Shown here piece after piece: positions 1 through 12,770 of a stretch of 64,000 bases of DNA. Each line of letters starts with the position of its first letter. Positions within the stretch are counted from its first letter, which is position 1. The stretch comes from Macrotis lagotis (lineage: Eukaryota; Chordata; Mammalia; Peramelemorphia; Peramelidae). The DNA lies in the NCBI RefSeq assembly GCF_037893015.1, contig NC_133665.1, forward strand, positions 103,631,937-103,695,936, read 5' to 3'. The notes under the pieces are model-generated. The model was given only the letters and a program-made list of their open reading frames with translations, searched no databases and was not told the origin of the DNA. The position numbers were made by a program, and so were the translations under genes.

Positions 1-3000
1 ATGTTTAATCAGCTTTCTCTTAAAAAAGATGGATGTGTGACATTAAAGTTTCATCTGCATCATTAACCTCTTCCCCATCATCTCATCCAAAAATCAACAA
101 ATCAAATCAAGCCTTGTATAGTGTTGGATTGAGTTAAATACTCACAATGGAAATTCAACCATCATCTGACTGGTATAAGCTGGCTCCAGCATACCCCTAC
201 TCTCAAGCGAGTCTAGTCTTTGATGACTAACTAGCATCCTATCTTTACCTAAATTCCCAAGTGGTTTTCTGAGCTCAAACTACTTTTGGCACACACAAAC
301 ACATGGTCGTTAAAGAGGACATGAAAACTGCCTTCCTAGGTCTTAGGGCACATACCAGGACACATTCTTAAATCCCATTGCCTGCCTGATTGACAATATA
401 AAGAAAATGACCAGTTGATGTTTCATAAATTTATTAAATGTGTCACAGTTACCCTAAGTGAAACCAGAATTGAAAAGATAACAGTGTTAAAACTCCTGGC
501 TTTGTAACTCCATTGAAACTCAGAAGGCTTTCCCTTTCCCCCGCCTAGGCTTTTGCTTACTTTCAAAGTTAGAGATTAAGGAGACAAGGAGGAAGTTGTC
601 TTACCAAAAATAACAAGTTCTTACTATCTTGATAAACAAGTTATCCAAGGAGTCAAGGCCAGAAGCCTCTGGCTGCATGCTAGCAATTCCTTCTGATGTC
701 TGGCATCCAGGTACTTCAGTCTTGACCTTCAGTCTTCAAATATTGCAAGCCCACTCTATCAATATCCAAGAGATAGCAGAGGTTCCCAGATCCTCAGTCC
801 TATTTTACAAGCAGAATGGCACCCTCAACTCCTCCAGTTTCTGAAGGCAGACTCAATGGCCTCCTGTTCTCTCTCTGAAGCATGACTACTGGGATTTTCT
901 TTGTTTTCCCTCTTGTTTTAAGTGTCCCACATAAAAGACAATTCTATTTAGACAAATAATTCCAAGCAATTCTCTCCAAGCCTCCTCCATTTGCTATCTT
1001 CGTTTGCCACCTTAAAATTTCTGGGAAATTGCAAGGGAAGACCTAGATGTTTCAAACACAAGTTATATAAGAATTCATAATCACAGATTAAGGTATTCAA
1101 GTACTTGAAGTCATTGGATAGAAATAGTCCCAAGACCTGAAACACCAGTTTTCATGAATGAAACCATTTAGACAGATTACAGCCTTTAAGAGAGTCCATA
1201 TCTCCATGACATAGAGGAAATTTTATCATTTGAAATGAGACTAGGAATAATAAAATCATGGGATTTCAAACTAGAAGAAATTTTAGAAATTATTCCTTCC
1301 TCCTCTCTTTTTTTTTGTTTCTTTGTCTTTAAATGGAACAAGAAACTTACACTCTTAGGAGTAAAGTTATTCAGATAAGGGCTACCCTGTCAGTGAGGGG
1401 AAGAACCTGGGTTGAAACTTAAGCCTTTTGATTCTGGAACCATTCCACCACTGCCACACTCAAAATTTGGACTAGCCTACCAGTTTCTCTATGCCTTCAA
1501 GTTCTCTTTGTGTGGAATTTGTCACTTCTAGAGCTCCACTCCAAGTGGTTTTGAGTGAATATGTCGAGGATCTAAAAAAAGAAAGTTGGATTCTTGATTC
1601 AAGGGATGAGTTCTAAAGTCTCTTCCTCCTCTGAATCTGTGATTCTCTAAGCCCCCTCCAAGATGCCTACTTCTTGCAATCGACCCCACAGAAGAGAAAA
1701 GTGGCAGGCATCTCTATCTCCAGGACATTCTATCTTGTTAGACCATATAAAAGAAATGGGTGTTTAAGATGTGCTTGCATAATTTATCTTGTGTACTGTG
1801 GGCAATCTTTTGCCATAATGGAACCCTCCAGAACAGTTTCAAGTACCCATAATGAAGAAAGTTGTCATTCATTGAAGAAAGGCTCAGGCTTCAGGATCCT
1901 ATGATTTGTACCTGCATTCAAAGATTACACCTGGAGATGTAAACTTGGGAAATGAGATATGGAAATAAACAGATAGGGAGGCCAAGAGAAAGGGAAGTAA
2001 ATCCTTGGGTGTTTCTTAGATTTTACAGGCAAAAGAACAAAACTGGAACAGTTTGACAATGTTGTGAGGTATATGGTTAATTGAACAGAAATGCCAGCAA
2101 TTTGCCACTTACCAGACAGACTTCCTGCTCAGAATCCAGACACAACTGAGGACAAAACCTCAGTAGATCTATTCCACACAGAGAACTGGCAGCCCAGAAC
2201 CAGTCAGGATGATGCCAGCTCCAAGGAATAACCAGGCTTAGAGAGCATGCTAAAAGGAGATAAAGAATAACCAACTCTTTCCTTACACTATCAGACCCTT
2301 ACAGAAGAGAGATCTTGCTTAAAGTTACCCCAAGGATTTTGCCCTCCATTTTTCATATTTGAAAGTGAGGGGAATTGTACTAATTTGTATATGGGTTACT
2401 GAGAATGGTTCTTTCACATTTATTTCTCTTTTGTTATTTACATAATTTATATTGTTCTTAAGTGCTTTTCTTGTGAATTTGTGACTCTCACATAGTCTAT
2501 GATTAGAGAATGTTGCAGCAGTGGGAGTTTTATACATGATTTACACAATCGACTACCCAAAATACTAGCTGCTGAACTTAGGAAAAAGGTAGCAGGGGAT
2601 TATTTATTTATTTGTTTGTTTAGTTTTATTCCTTTATAATTCTTCAGACTCAATAGCATCAAGTATAGGTTAAGTTCTTCTCAGAAGAGAAACTATTTTT
2701 AGACTTTCCAGAGTGGCCACCCTTTGACATTTCTAATGTGCTGCTTCATGACCCCAAGAGCTCCATAAACAGTACTAGTCTTATAGTTCTACCCTAAGAG
2801 CTTCGAATTCATTTGGAAGGAAAATGAAGTTGGAGTGGCTTGGGGAACCATTTCCTTCCCAAGGGACTTATACTATTCAAATAACTCACAGTGTTTAGTG
2901 AATGGCAAACTTCAGGCCTTTTGCTTCTCTATATGATAGTTGAATCCTTTGCTCCCCCTTTATCTGCAGGGCCATGTGTGTGATCCTGTTCTCAAGAGGC

Positions 3001-3830
3001 TAGAATTTTTCCTCTCGCTAGATGGCTGAAATCTAAGATCATCTTTCCTTCAAGATATCCAAGGTGCACTATTCAAATGCATCCTTTTTATTTTCTCCAA
3101 AAGGTTAATTCCCCAAATTTTCAAACTTGGAATTGTTAGGGAAACAATCTCAAGACTGGCACTGCCTAGAAACTCCCCCTCAAGGCAAGCCCTCCAGGAA
3201 TAAATGTTATTTAAGAGATATCCCCTTTTCAAGAGGATGGATCCCTAAATGGAAGGCTGGGGTTCTAGAATTCTCACATTTAGCAACATGGCTCTTCTTT
3301 CCATGTTTGCCATCTCATAGGTTAACTGGTTTTACCATTCCCTTTCCATATCTAGGACCAGGAACTCAGGAACCAAGAACATTTCTCTGACCACAGTGTT
3401 CCTGTGCCCCAAGACAAACTGTGCCCACACAGGTTTCCCCCATCCCATCCTTACCCCTAATCCTATGTAGGTCTGTTTTTGGCTCTACTGCTCTCTGATC
3501 TCAGAGCCAGAGTCCTCAGGAGACACCTTGTTACACCTACATTAATAAAGCGATCAATGATTAAATGGGTGTATACAGTATTTAATCATTTATTTAGGGA
3601 GCACCTGTTTATATGCCCAAGGCTGAACTAGAAAATCGAGGGAATAGAAAGTGGAAAGATTCCCAACCATCACCTCTAGATCTGGGCTCTCTTCTAAGTT
3701 TCAGACCTGAACCTTCAACTCACTGCTGAACAATTGCAATTTTATTTGTTGTCATTTCTCACCATTAACACTTCTTTAGCAACTAGCCTTGCTCATCTTA
3801 GGCAATTAAAAAGTGTTTGTTGATGTGCCT
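1..3830. other. No gene recognised; old dispersed repeat fragments
   Basis: AT-rich, CpG-poor. Only short ATG frames up to 87 codons with no familiar domain. A degraded MIR-like stretch is possible at about 1250-1460. No exon, CpG island or intact element could be identified. Confidence 0.5.
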
Positions 3831-3838
3831 TGAATTCA

Positions 3839-4010
3839 GAAGCATCATGATATACTAGAACACTGGATTTGGAATCAGAAGATCTGGGTTTAAATCTTGA
3901 CTTTCCTACTTATGACCTGTGTTACCTTTGGCAAGCCTCCTAACATCTAGGTGGCCTCTGTTCCTTGAATAAAATGAGGAGGATGGATCAGATAATCTTT
4001 AGGCCTTCTC
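3839..4010 (+). repeat. MIR-type SINE, plus strand
   Basis: Recognised from the order: tRNA-like head (ggatttggaatcagaagat), CORE with TTTGGCAAG, then the AAAATGAGGAGGATGG tail. Divergent and old. Confidence 0.65.
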
Positions 4011-4046
4011 AAAATCAGAATATTGCTTGCTCCCTAGTGCCATCTT

Positions 4047-4140
4047 TTTTCCCCCTTTAGGCAATGGGGTTAAGTGACTTGTCCAGAGTCACATAGCTAG
4101 TGTGATAGTCTTCCTGGCCGCAGGGTTGGCAGCCTGGTTA
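4047..4140 (-). repeat. SINE fragment, antisense
   Basis: GGCAATGGGGTTAAGTGACT followed by the reverse CORE box TCACATAGCTAG; truncated and decayed. Confidence 0.5.
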
Positions 4141-4361
4141 CCCCTCTACTTCCACTTTCAAATTCTTTCTCTACCACCATCATTCAGCAGCTTCTCCTCC
4201 CGTAAGGTTCATGATATGTGAATTTATTACTCAGTACAGATCCTGGGGCTGTTATCTGCTGACGATAGGATATTCCCCTCCTTTTTCTATCAACTCATCA
4301 CCTGTCCCAGTCTTCTTCTCTACTCCAATCCTGCCCTTATACAAAGGGATTCCAACAGACA

Positions 4362-4554
4362 TGTTGTTGTTGTTGGGTGATTTTCAGTCATGTCTGACCA
4401 TTTAGGATTTTTGTGGCATAAATACTAGAGTTATTTACCATTTACCCTTTCCTTCTTCATCTCAAAGATATCTGAGGTCAGATTTGAACTTAAGAAAATA
4501 GTTGTCCTGACTCCAGGCCTGATACTCTATCCATTGCAGCACCTTGCTGCCCCT
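4362..4554 (-). repeat. MAR1-like CORE-SINE, antisense
   Basis: Starts with a GTT repeat and a reverse BovB-like tail (TTTTCAGTCATGTCTGACC), then the reverse body, and ends with the reversed tRNA-like head (CACCTTGCTGCCCC). Confidence 0.7.
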
Positions 4555-6045
4555 AACATACATATTGATGTTCCCTCAAATAATCGAACCTTTTCTTTCC
4601 TCAGTCATGTTTTCCTCCTCCTTTTCATCTCAGCTATAGTCAGGCACCATTACCCACAAGAAGTACTTCCCCTACAACACATAAACAGAGCTTCAGGATC
4701 TTTCTCTTCCCCTTAGAAAACCCTGCTTATAATAAAACATTATTAAGATAAACATGAAATATGCAGATTAAAATAAAATTTTGAATGACCTGTACAACCA
4801 AGTGAATGTTACCTTATTTAATGGGATATATGGCATGGGATATGGGAACATCTGAATACATAAAAGTTAAGCTAGCCCAATTGTCTTAAATTATATAGTT
4901 CAAAGATGTTGGAATATGGCTCAATAGAAGAGCTATTTTGGATGAGGCAGCTGGTTGCTACATTCATGGTTGCTATGTCAGCTCAGCAGTGGCTTGGTCT
5001 CCACAACCAATTCTGTCATGAGGAGCTGTTGGGAATTTAATTAACAGCTTCCTCAAAACCCCAGCCCCCCAAATCTCTGCTGTAGAAATCTGAAAAAGGA
5101 GGGAGAGGAAAGCTGTGAGCTACCCCAACCCTTAGGTTGGGCTGGACTAGACTTAGGTCAGCCCCATGTACCCCAGAATGGCTTGGTGAAACTTCTTGAC
5201 AGAGGGCCCCAAAGACTGATAATGAAGTTTGTGGGTTTGTTACTGTGATATCATTTTTCTTGTGGCCCCCCAGTACTCTCTATACCACTAGGAGCTGCTT
5301 TGGTTGGTGATTCATCCACTGTGTCAGTGCATAGAATTTGAAAGAACTTTTGGGTGAGGGAGAAAAACAACTTGACCAAAAGCATCTTATTTCTCTCCAA
5401 CAACAACACTGGGTGGAAAAGTATTGGAGTGACTTGTCACACTTATGCTTCTGCCCTGAGAGTCTCTTTACCTCCCACCCTTAAGTGTCATAGGATGAGA
5501 TGGTGTAGACCATTTTCCTGGAATGCCTGACAAATATAATTTCAAATAGCCAGAAGGATAGATGGGGATATTCACTTTTTAACTGTTAGTGGTCATGTGC
5601 TCTGCACAAAACTCTAACAAATGATCTTGTGGACCATAATAGTAAATCCACATTTAGACTTTCATCTTGACTCTATACAGTTGATGTTTTAAATTACAAT
5701 ACTTTTTATGAAAAGATTAATGTTGTAAGCAAATTATTCTAAATCTTCATTGACAAATCTGCATGCTTCACATAGACCCATGAATTTTGTAGTACATTTT
5801 GAAATCACATTATTTATATAGACAGGCATTCTGCAATAAATTTTTTCCTAAGGACCCCAAACATAATCCAAGAGTGATCCTTTGGCTACATGTTCCACTT
5901 CTATAGTCAAAGATTCTAATATCCCTATGTTGAAATAAGATTTGTAAAAGGTACCTTAGTGCCTATTATACAGTAGACACTATTTAAATGCTTATTGCCT
6001 TCCCTTCTATGTTAATTATAATGTTTTATCATTCTATCTGTTTCT

Positions 6046-6185
6046 TTTTTAAAAATTTATTTAAGACAATGGGGTTAAGTGACTTGTCCAAGGTCACACA
6101 GCTAGGCAATTATTAAGTGTCTGAGGTTGGATTTGAACTGACTCCAGGGCCACTGCTCTATCCACTGTGCCACCTAGCTGTCACC
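6046..6185 (-). repeat. WSINE1-like SINE, antisense, with old target-site duplication
   Basis: Reverse-oriented body from GACAATGGGGTTAAGTGACT to CCACCTAGCTGTC. Flanks ATTCTATCTGTTTCT and TTCCATCTATTTCT look like a diverged target-site duplication. Confidence 0.75.
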
Positions 6186-6801
6186 TGTTCCATCTATTTC
6201 TAGTCTTACTCTTCCTAAACCTATTCATCTACACTATAACTTCTAATCCTTCTATCCTCCTGGACTCTTCCATGCTTTTGCCTCTGTTCTAGCTACATAT
6301 TTCCCAATCTCCATCTGTTGGTGAACCAATTCAACTGTACATTAATCTTCATTCTTAAATCTTTTGTTCCCATGTCATTTCTTTAATCCCACCTTGCCAA
6401 TCACCAACTCTGGATTATATCCATCATCTGCTTCCTTCTTTCCTTCTCATGGGCTGCAGAGTGGAGATGGAAGAAGTCAAGAAACCATGTTGATTGGTTC
6501 TGCTACAGATTTATATTATCTAATCTCAACTGACCCCTCACTGCAGCATGGGAATACCTCTGTAACCTATCCTATATCCCACTTACCACAGTGGATCTTT
6601 AATACTTCTCTTCTCAGGTGTTTGCTAGCTCTCCTTTCTTTCCCCTCCACTGTCTCAGCTAAAAATATCACTGAAAAGCTAGAAGCCATTTGCTGAAAGC
6701 GTTCTCTTCTTTCCTTCTTCTCATCTCATATTCTGACACCAGATTATCTCCTCCTTCACTCTAGTCTCTGATAAAGTGGTTCTTCTCCTTTTCTACTCTT
6801 C

Positions 6802-6803
<2 letters not shown>

Positions 6804-6842
<39 letters not shown>
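6804..6842. repeat. (TA)n microsatellite
   Basis: About 19 perfect TA units directly at the tail of the following antisense SINE. Confidence 0.95.
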
Positions 6843-6846
<4 letters not shown>

Positions 6847-7001
6847 TTTAATTTAATTTTCTTTTGCAAGGCAAGTGGGGTTAAGTGGCTTGCCCAAGGC
6901 CACACAGCTAGGTAATTATTAAGTGTCTGAGGCCAGATTTGAACTCAGGTATTCCTGATTCCTGGGCCAGTTTCTCTATCTACTGCTCCACCTAGTTGCC
7001 C
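6843..7001 (-). repeat. WSINE1-like SINE, antisense
   Basis: Runs from the reversed A-tail through TTTGCAAGGCAAGTGGGGTT to CACCTAGTTGCCCC. CCTAATATA before and CTCTAATATA after suggest the duplicated target, with the TA repeat expanded from it. Confidence 0.85.
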
Positions 7002-7595
7002 CTCTAATATACTCTTGATCCCTTTTTCCCCCCCCTATATTTTCCAGGTAGTTCTTTCCACTATCATTCCCACACTTTCTCATCTTTTCTTATCTACTAG
7101 ATTCTTCCCTGCTGCCTATAAAAAAACCCATCTCTTTTATCCTTAAAAAAAACTCTCATCAGGGGAGATCAAAGTAATCCATAGTCATATGAAAAATTGT
7201 TCTAAATCATTACTTATTAGAGAAATGCAATTTAAAATTTCTCTGAGGTACCACCTCACACCACTCAGACTGGCCAATATGACCAGACAGGACAATGACA
7301 TTGTTGGAAGGGATGTGGGAAGTCTGGGACACTATTACATTGTTGGTAGACCTGTGAAACTTTCTGGAGAGCAATTTGGAACTACACCCAAAGGGCAACA
7401 AAAATGTGTATACCCTTTGATCTGGCAATACCACTACTGGATCTATACCCTGAAGAGATGATGAAAAAGGGTAAAACCATCACTTGTACAAAAATATTCA
7501 AAGCACAGCCCTGTTTGTAGTAGCAAAGAATTGGAAATCAAGTAAATGTCCTTCAATTGGGGAATGGCTTAGCAACCTGTGGTCTATGTATGTCA
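6931..7595. repeat. Duplicated patch, copy 1 (source-like)
   Basis: 665 bases spanning the 3' part of an antisense SINE, old LINE sequence and the 5' part of an L1 3' end. They recur at 16514-17177 in direct orientation with only a handful of differences. Here each component continues beyond the patch, so this copy is likely the donor. Confidence 0.95.
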
Positions 7596-8108
7596 TGGAA
7601 TACTATTGTTCTATTAGAAACCAGGAGGGATGGAAATTTAGAGAAGCCTGGAGGGATTTGCATGAACTGATGCTGAGCGAGATGAGCAGAACCAGAAAAA
7701 AACTGTACACCCTTAACAGCAACACGGGGATGATGATCAACCTTGATGGATTTGCTCATTCCATCAGTGCAACAATCGGGGACAATTTGGGACTGTTAGC
7801 AATGGAGAATACCATCTGTATCTAGAGAAAGAACTGTGGAGTTTGAACAAAGACCAAGGACTATTGCCTTTAATTTAGAAAAAAAAAACTTGATATCTAA
7901 TTGTCTGATCTCTCTATCTCTTATACTTTATGTTTCTTCCTTAAGGATATGATTTCTTTCTCATCACATTCAACTGAAATCATTGTATATCATGGATACA
8001 ATGTAAAGACTGGCAAATTGCTTTCTGTGGGGGGTGGGAGGAGGGAAGTAAGATTAGGGGAAAAATTGTAAAACTCAAAATAAATAAAATCTTTATAATT
8101 CAAAAAAA
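7159..8108 (+). mobile_element. L1 3' end (ORF2 C-terminal region and 3' UTR), plus strand
   Basis: 5'-truncated L1. The first part is ORF2 coding sequence: the frame CWKGCGKSGTLLHCW matches the placental L1 ORF2 block CWRGCGEKGTLLHCW, and FVVAKNWKSSKCPSIGEWL corresponds to the FTIAKLW..PKCPSTDEWI block; the frames are no longer continuous. Then a 3' UTR with the G-rich polypurine run (GTGGGGGGTGGGAGGAGGG) and an AATAAAATCTTTA end. Its first 437 bases are part of the patch duplicated at 16.5 kb. Confidence 0.85.
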
Positions 8109-9173
8109 ATTCATTAGATCCTACCATCTCTGCTAGCTATCATCCTATACTCTGCTTCTACACACAAAAAAACCTTGAAAAAGTCATCTGCACTCATTGT
8201 CTTAAATCTAATGACCTTTTATTCAGTCTTACCTTTCTTACTGCTCCTCAAAAAGAACAGCCAGGTTGCTTTGTTGGATGTTCATCCATGTCATGCTCCC
8301 TAACTGTGAGGTTAGGCTGTCTCTTGAGATTTCTTCTCTTCCTTCAAAACTGTCTCATTTGGTGATATCATGAGACACCAGAGGTTTAATGATAATTTCT
8401 AAGCAAAAATTAATGATTAGATCTATGGTAAACAGATGTTTATTGAATATTTTAAACTTGATGTTTGAATGCTCAAACTCAAGCTGTCCAAAGTAGAATT
8501 CATTATTTATTTCTCCCAAAACCTTTCTCCTTCCAAATTTCCCTATCACTGTTGAAGACACTGATATGCTTCCAATCACCCACATTCAAAATTTCAATAT
8601 CAACCTCAATGCTTTTTTCTTCTTCAGACCTGTGCTTTAGGAAGATCCTTTAGTCCGGTAGGTTGTAATGGGAGACAACTGAGACCAGGAAACCTGACCA
8701 AAAAGCTACTGAATAGTAGCTTTATGAGAAGAGAAAAGGAGATCTATTCAAGATTTTATAACATATTGGACATATTAGAGGAATATAGGTTAAGAATGAA
8801 ATTGAAGTTTAGAACTAAGAAAGTGACAATACTTTGGTCACTATAGGAAAATTGGGCATGGGAGGAAAGATAATGAGTTCTGTTTCGGATACATGGAGTT
8901 TAAGGTACCTATGGAACATCCTGTTCAGTAAGGATACAGCATCCCTTGAGTTGGGCATAATTGAGTAAGTTCAAGGATCTACATTAATTCAATTAATAAG
9001 TACATTACTTGTTTGGATCCACAGTATTTTATAAAGGAAACTAGGATATTTAGAAGCATGTATCTCAGTTTTAGATAGACAAAAGTACAAGTTAAGCTTG
9101 AGATGCTAACTCATCCTGGCTTGAAGAATAGTTCCCTTGGATCAATTAAAGCTCAAGGATCTCATTACTTTTT

Positions 9174-9265
9174 TTTTTTTTTGCAAGGCAAATGGGGTTA
9201 AGTGGCTTGCCCAAGGCCACACAGCTAGGTAATTATTAAGTGTCTGAGACCGGATTTGAACCCAC
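9174..9265 (-). repeat. WSINE1-like SINE, antisense, head-truncated
   Basis: Flanked by a perfect target-site duplication ATCTCATTACTTTTT (9159-9173 and 9266-9280). Only the tail half is present, ending in the reversed CORE, so this was a 5'-truncated insertion. Confidence 0.9.
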
Positions 9266-9329
9266 ATCTCATTACTTTTTAAATAAATACTTTATGTGTT
9301 TTCCAATTATATACAATAGTAGTTTCTAC

Positions 9330-10243
9330 CTATCATTTTTTGTAATGTTTTGAATTTTACAATTTTCCCCCCACCCTCCTTTCCCTCCCCCAACACCCCA
9401 CAGAAGGCAGTCTAATAATCTTTACATTGTTTCCATGCTATTCATTGATCAAAATTGAATGTGTTGAGAGGAAAATCATATCTTTGAGGAAAAAATAAAA
9501 TATCAGAGATAGCAAAATTATGTAGTACATAAGAAAACTTTAAAAAAAATTGAAGGTAATAATCTTTGGTCTTTGTTTAAACTCCACAATTCTTTCTTTG
9601 GATACAGATGGTATTCTCAGTCGCAGATACCCTAAAATTGTCCCTGACTGTTGCAGTGATGAAATGAGCAAGTTCATTAAGGTTGATTATCACCCCCATG
9701 TTGTTATTAGGGTGTATAATTTTCTTCTGGTTCTGCTCATCTTGCTTAGCATCAGTTCATGCAAGTCTTTCCAGGCTTCTCTGAAATCCCATCCCTCCTG
9801 GTTTCTAATAAAACAATAGTGTTCCATAACATACATATACCACAATTTGTTTAGCCATTCCCCAATTGATGGACATACTCTCAATTTCTAATTCTTTTCC
9901 ACTACAAACAGGGCTGCTATGAATATTTTTGTACAAGTGATGTTTTTATCCTTTTGCATGATCTCTTCAGGGTACAGACCCAGTAGTGGTATTGCTGGAT
10001 CAAAGAGTATGCATATTTTTATCCCCTTTTGGCATAATTCCAAATTGCTCTCCAGAAAGGTTGGATGAGTTCACAGTTCCATCAACAATGCATTAGTGTC
10101 CCAGATTTCCCACATCCCTTCCAACATCAATCATTGTTCTTTCTGGTCATATTGGTCAACCTGAGAGGTAAGAAATGGTACCTCAAGGATGCTTTAATTT
10201 GCACTTCTCTAATCAGTAGGATTTCATTATTAAGGAAAAATTC
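9330..10243 (-). mobile_element. L1 3' end, antisense
   Basis: Reverse of the 7.2 kb element: 3' UTR first (polypyrimidine CCCCCCACCCTCC region near 9368), then the ORF2 C-terminal frame read on the minus strand (CPSIGEWLNKLWYMYVMEHY ... LHELMLSKMSRTR). Ends near the reversed YHLTP block around 10190. Old enough to carry breaks. Confidence 0.85.
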
Positions 10244-10354
10244 CCCTAGCCTGTTTGGTGTAGATCGAACAGTGGGAAGAATAGGAGGCAGGGAAATTCT
10301 TATAGTTCCATAGGTACAAAATGTCACACATGGAATGATTCCTAAAGTTCATAT

Positions 10355-10440
10355 AAACCAACCTCCTCATTTTATGGATGACGAAATTAAAGTCCAAAGA
10401 GAAGTCACTTGTTCAAGGCTGAACAGATAGTAAGTACATA
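10355..10440 (-). repeat. MIR-like fragment
   Basis: CCTCCTCATTTTATGGATGA then GAAGTCACTTGTTCAAGGCT resembles the reversed CORE of MIR-type SINEs. Short and divergent. Confidence 0.45.
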
Positions 10441-10927
10441 TAAGTTGACTCTTAATTGTATGGTCTACTTAGGCACTTACAAATTGACCAATGATAGTAG
10501 GGTGAATAGAGAAGCAAAACAGGAGGAAACTTCCCTTCCCAAGCCTTGAGAGAGCAATTAAAAGAGATGAGTAAACAGTTTTTTAAATGGAGCCAAAAGG
10601 ATTCTCAAATGTTCTAGTCAAACATTCAATAGACCAGAATGATCATAAAGTGTGTGACTCAATGGTCAAACCAGACTGGTAGAGGATAATTAAGGCTTAT
10701 TTTACAAATACAAATATAAGTACAACAAATATTTATCAATCACATGTTCTGGACAAATCCTTGAGTTGGGAGAGAGACACAAGGTTTCAGAAATACAAGG
10801 TCACTGCCCCAGTGGAGCTCACTCCAACACACAAAATGATATGGTAAGTGTACCCAGGAGAGTTACAGAATAAAATGCTAAGTATGATCCTGAAGGGTAG
10901 GATCATTGTCAACTTGAGGGATTGGGG

Positions 10928-11160
10928 AGAGGCAGCAAGATGTGATGAATAAATCTCTGACCCTGGAGTCAAAAAATCTTGAGTTTGAATCCTGCCTCTG
11001 TCACTTCTGAACTATGTGAATATCCAGAAGTCATTTAGTTTCTCTAGGCCTCAGTTTCTTCATCTATCAAACAGGGACAGTAATATCTGAATTACTTATC
11101 ACACAGGGTGTTGAGTAAGTAGGATGGAAAGTCACCTGTAAACCCATAAGAACTATTTAA
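10928..11160 (+). repeat. MIR-type SINE, nearly full length
   Basis: Head GAGAGGCAGCAAGATGTGAT, CORE (TGAGTTTGAATCCTGCCTCT, CAGTTTCTTCATCTATCAAA) and tail (AGTAATATCTGAATTACTTA) in order on the plus strand. Confidence 0.75.
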
Positions 11161-11819
11161 ATTCCTTGAGGTTTAGGGAGGAATAGGTATACAGTCCTGC
11201 CACCATCAGCCTTAAAACTGAAGTATATGTTTCTAAATATCCTAATTTCCTTTATAAAATATTATAGATCCAGACAAGTCCATGTACTTATTGAATTAGT
11301 GTAGGTCCAAGAACATGCTCAAATACATTTTGAAATTATTTGTACCTTCATCACATGCCCCCTCAAATTGGAGGAATTTGCTGCTCACTGTGTAAAATAA
11401 AACTCCTTTTAAATTTGTTCTTATTTTTTCCTCTGTTGAGCTTCAAGGAACATCTCATTCTAATGTAGTGAAATAGACTTTGAGAAGCTTCAGAGCTGTA
11501 ACTGAGGCAGGGAAACTGAGCCTTTACCATAGGATACAAATATTGTAGAAATTATAGAGTTTAGCACTTAGTGAGAAGAATTGGTCAGACTAGAAGCTCC
11601 TCTCTTCCTGCCTTTCTCACTCATGTAGCAAAATCCTAGGGTGCTCCCCCTGCTCTAGCTTGGCCAGCCCTGCTATCTACAATGGTGGTAGCCTCTCCAG
11701 TAATGACCTTGAAGGGTCTTAGTGTTTCCTTCTCCTTCTCCTCAACATAAAATGCCCCCCCCCTTTACATTTCCCATGTCCCTGTCTTCAGGAACTCACT
11801 ATGAATTAAAATATTTCAG

Positions 11820-11960
11820 TTCAACTCAATTCAATGTTAGACATTTATTAAATTCCTACTATATGCCAGTCACTGGGCTAAGTGTTGAAGATATAAATGA
11901 GAAAAAAAAAGACAATTCTTGCCCTCAAGGACTTTGTAATCTAATGGAGGAAGACATCAC
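11820..11960 (+). repeat. Dispersed mammalian repeat, family not assigned
   Basis: ACATTTATTAAATTCCTACT...GCCAGTCACTGGGCTAAGTG...CTTGCCCTCAAGGACTTTGT is a pattern common in marsupial DNA. I could not name the family with confidence. Confidence 0.5.
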
Positions 11961-12231
11961 TCAAAATAAAGTTAAATAAGAGATTAGGAGAACCTCCAGT
12001 AGATATAGGGTTTGGTGTGCTTGGACTCTCAGTCAAGTAGAACTGCTAATGGAAAATGGAGTTGCCTGGAAGGTTGTGACCTCTAAAGAAAGGTATTGGG
12101 AAGAGTTTAATGCTCTACTCTCAAGATCATCCATCTATCTTGGATAGATACTACAAATAAACTGTGGGTTGGGTCCAGAATTAAATAAAGGAGGAGAGTA
12201 AACCAGATTATCTCTTTAGGAAACTGTACCT

Positions 12232-12460
12232 TTTTTTTTAAAGAAAGATTTTATTTATTTTGAGTTTGACGATTTTCCCCCTATTCTTGCTTCTGTCCCC
12301 CACCCCCCCATAGAAGGCAGTCTGTTAGTCTTTACATTGTTTCCATGGTATACATTGATCTAAGCTGAAAGTGATGAGAGAGAAATCATATCCTTAAGGA
12401 AGAAAAATAAAGTATAAGAGATAGCATAATTAAATAATAAGATAATATGTACCATTTTTT
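12232..12460 (-). mobile_element. L1 3' UTR fragment, antisense
   Basis: TTTATTTATTTTGAGTTTGA...CCCCCCATAGAAGGCAGTCT...TTTACATTGTTTCCATGG is the reversed L1 3' terminus seen at 61.6 and 9.35 kb. Severely 5'-truncated. Confidence 0.8.
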
Positions 12461-12520
12461 AAATGGCCCTTAGCATCTCCCTGAAATAAAAACTATTTTT
12501 TAAGTTACCAACATTCTTCC

Positions 12521-12770
12521 AGGGCAGCTAAGGGATCCAGTAATCCAGACCTGGAGTCAAAAAGACCTAAGTTCACATTTTACTTCCCTTACTACCTATG
12601 TGACCTTGGGTAAGTCATTTAACCTTGTTTGCCTCAGTTTCCTCATCTTTCAAATGATCTGGAAAAGAAAATTGCAAGCTTCTTCAGTATCTTTGCTAAG
12701 AAAACACCAAATGAGATCACAGAGTCAGACACTACTAAAAAAATTGAACAACAAATTTTTTTCAATGATG
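12521..12770 (+). repeat. MAR1-like CORE-SINE, plus strand
   Basis: GGGCAGCTAAGGGATCCAGT head, CORE with TGTGACCTTGGGTAAGTCAT, then GAAAAGAAAATTGC and the BovB-like tail (GAGATCACAGAGTCAGACAC) ending in an A-rich run. Confidence 0.8.

Larger units (their letters stand above)
6190..8620 (+). mobile_element. Ancient CR1/L2-group (L3-like) LINE, interrupted by younger insertions
   Basis: C/T-rich plus-strand stretches around 6190-6800, 7003-7158 and 8110-8620 resemble the reverse-transcriptase region of an old CR1/L2-type LINE. In particular 8490-8560 aligns with a repeat block also present at 50.6 kb (…CTCATTATCTTTTCC…CTGTTACTGTTAAGAG). A SINE, a TA repeat and an L1 3' end lie inside it. No usable frame remains. 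Confidence 0.45.

Noticed and set aside
7189-7461. Identical 90-codon frames at 7189 and 16771 as a possible duplicated gene
   Set aside because: Both are L1 ORF2 sequence read in a partly shifted frame within the duplicated patch.
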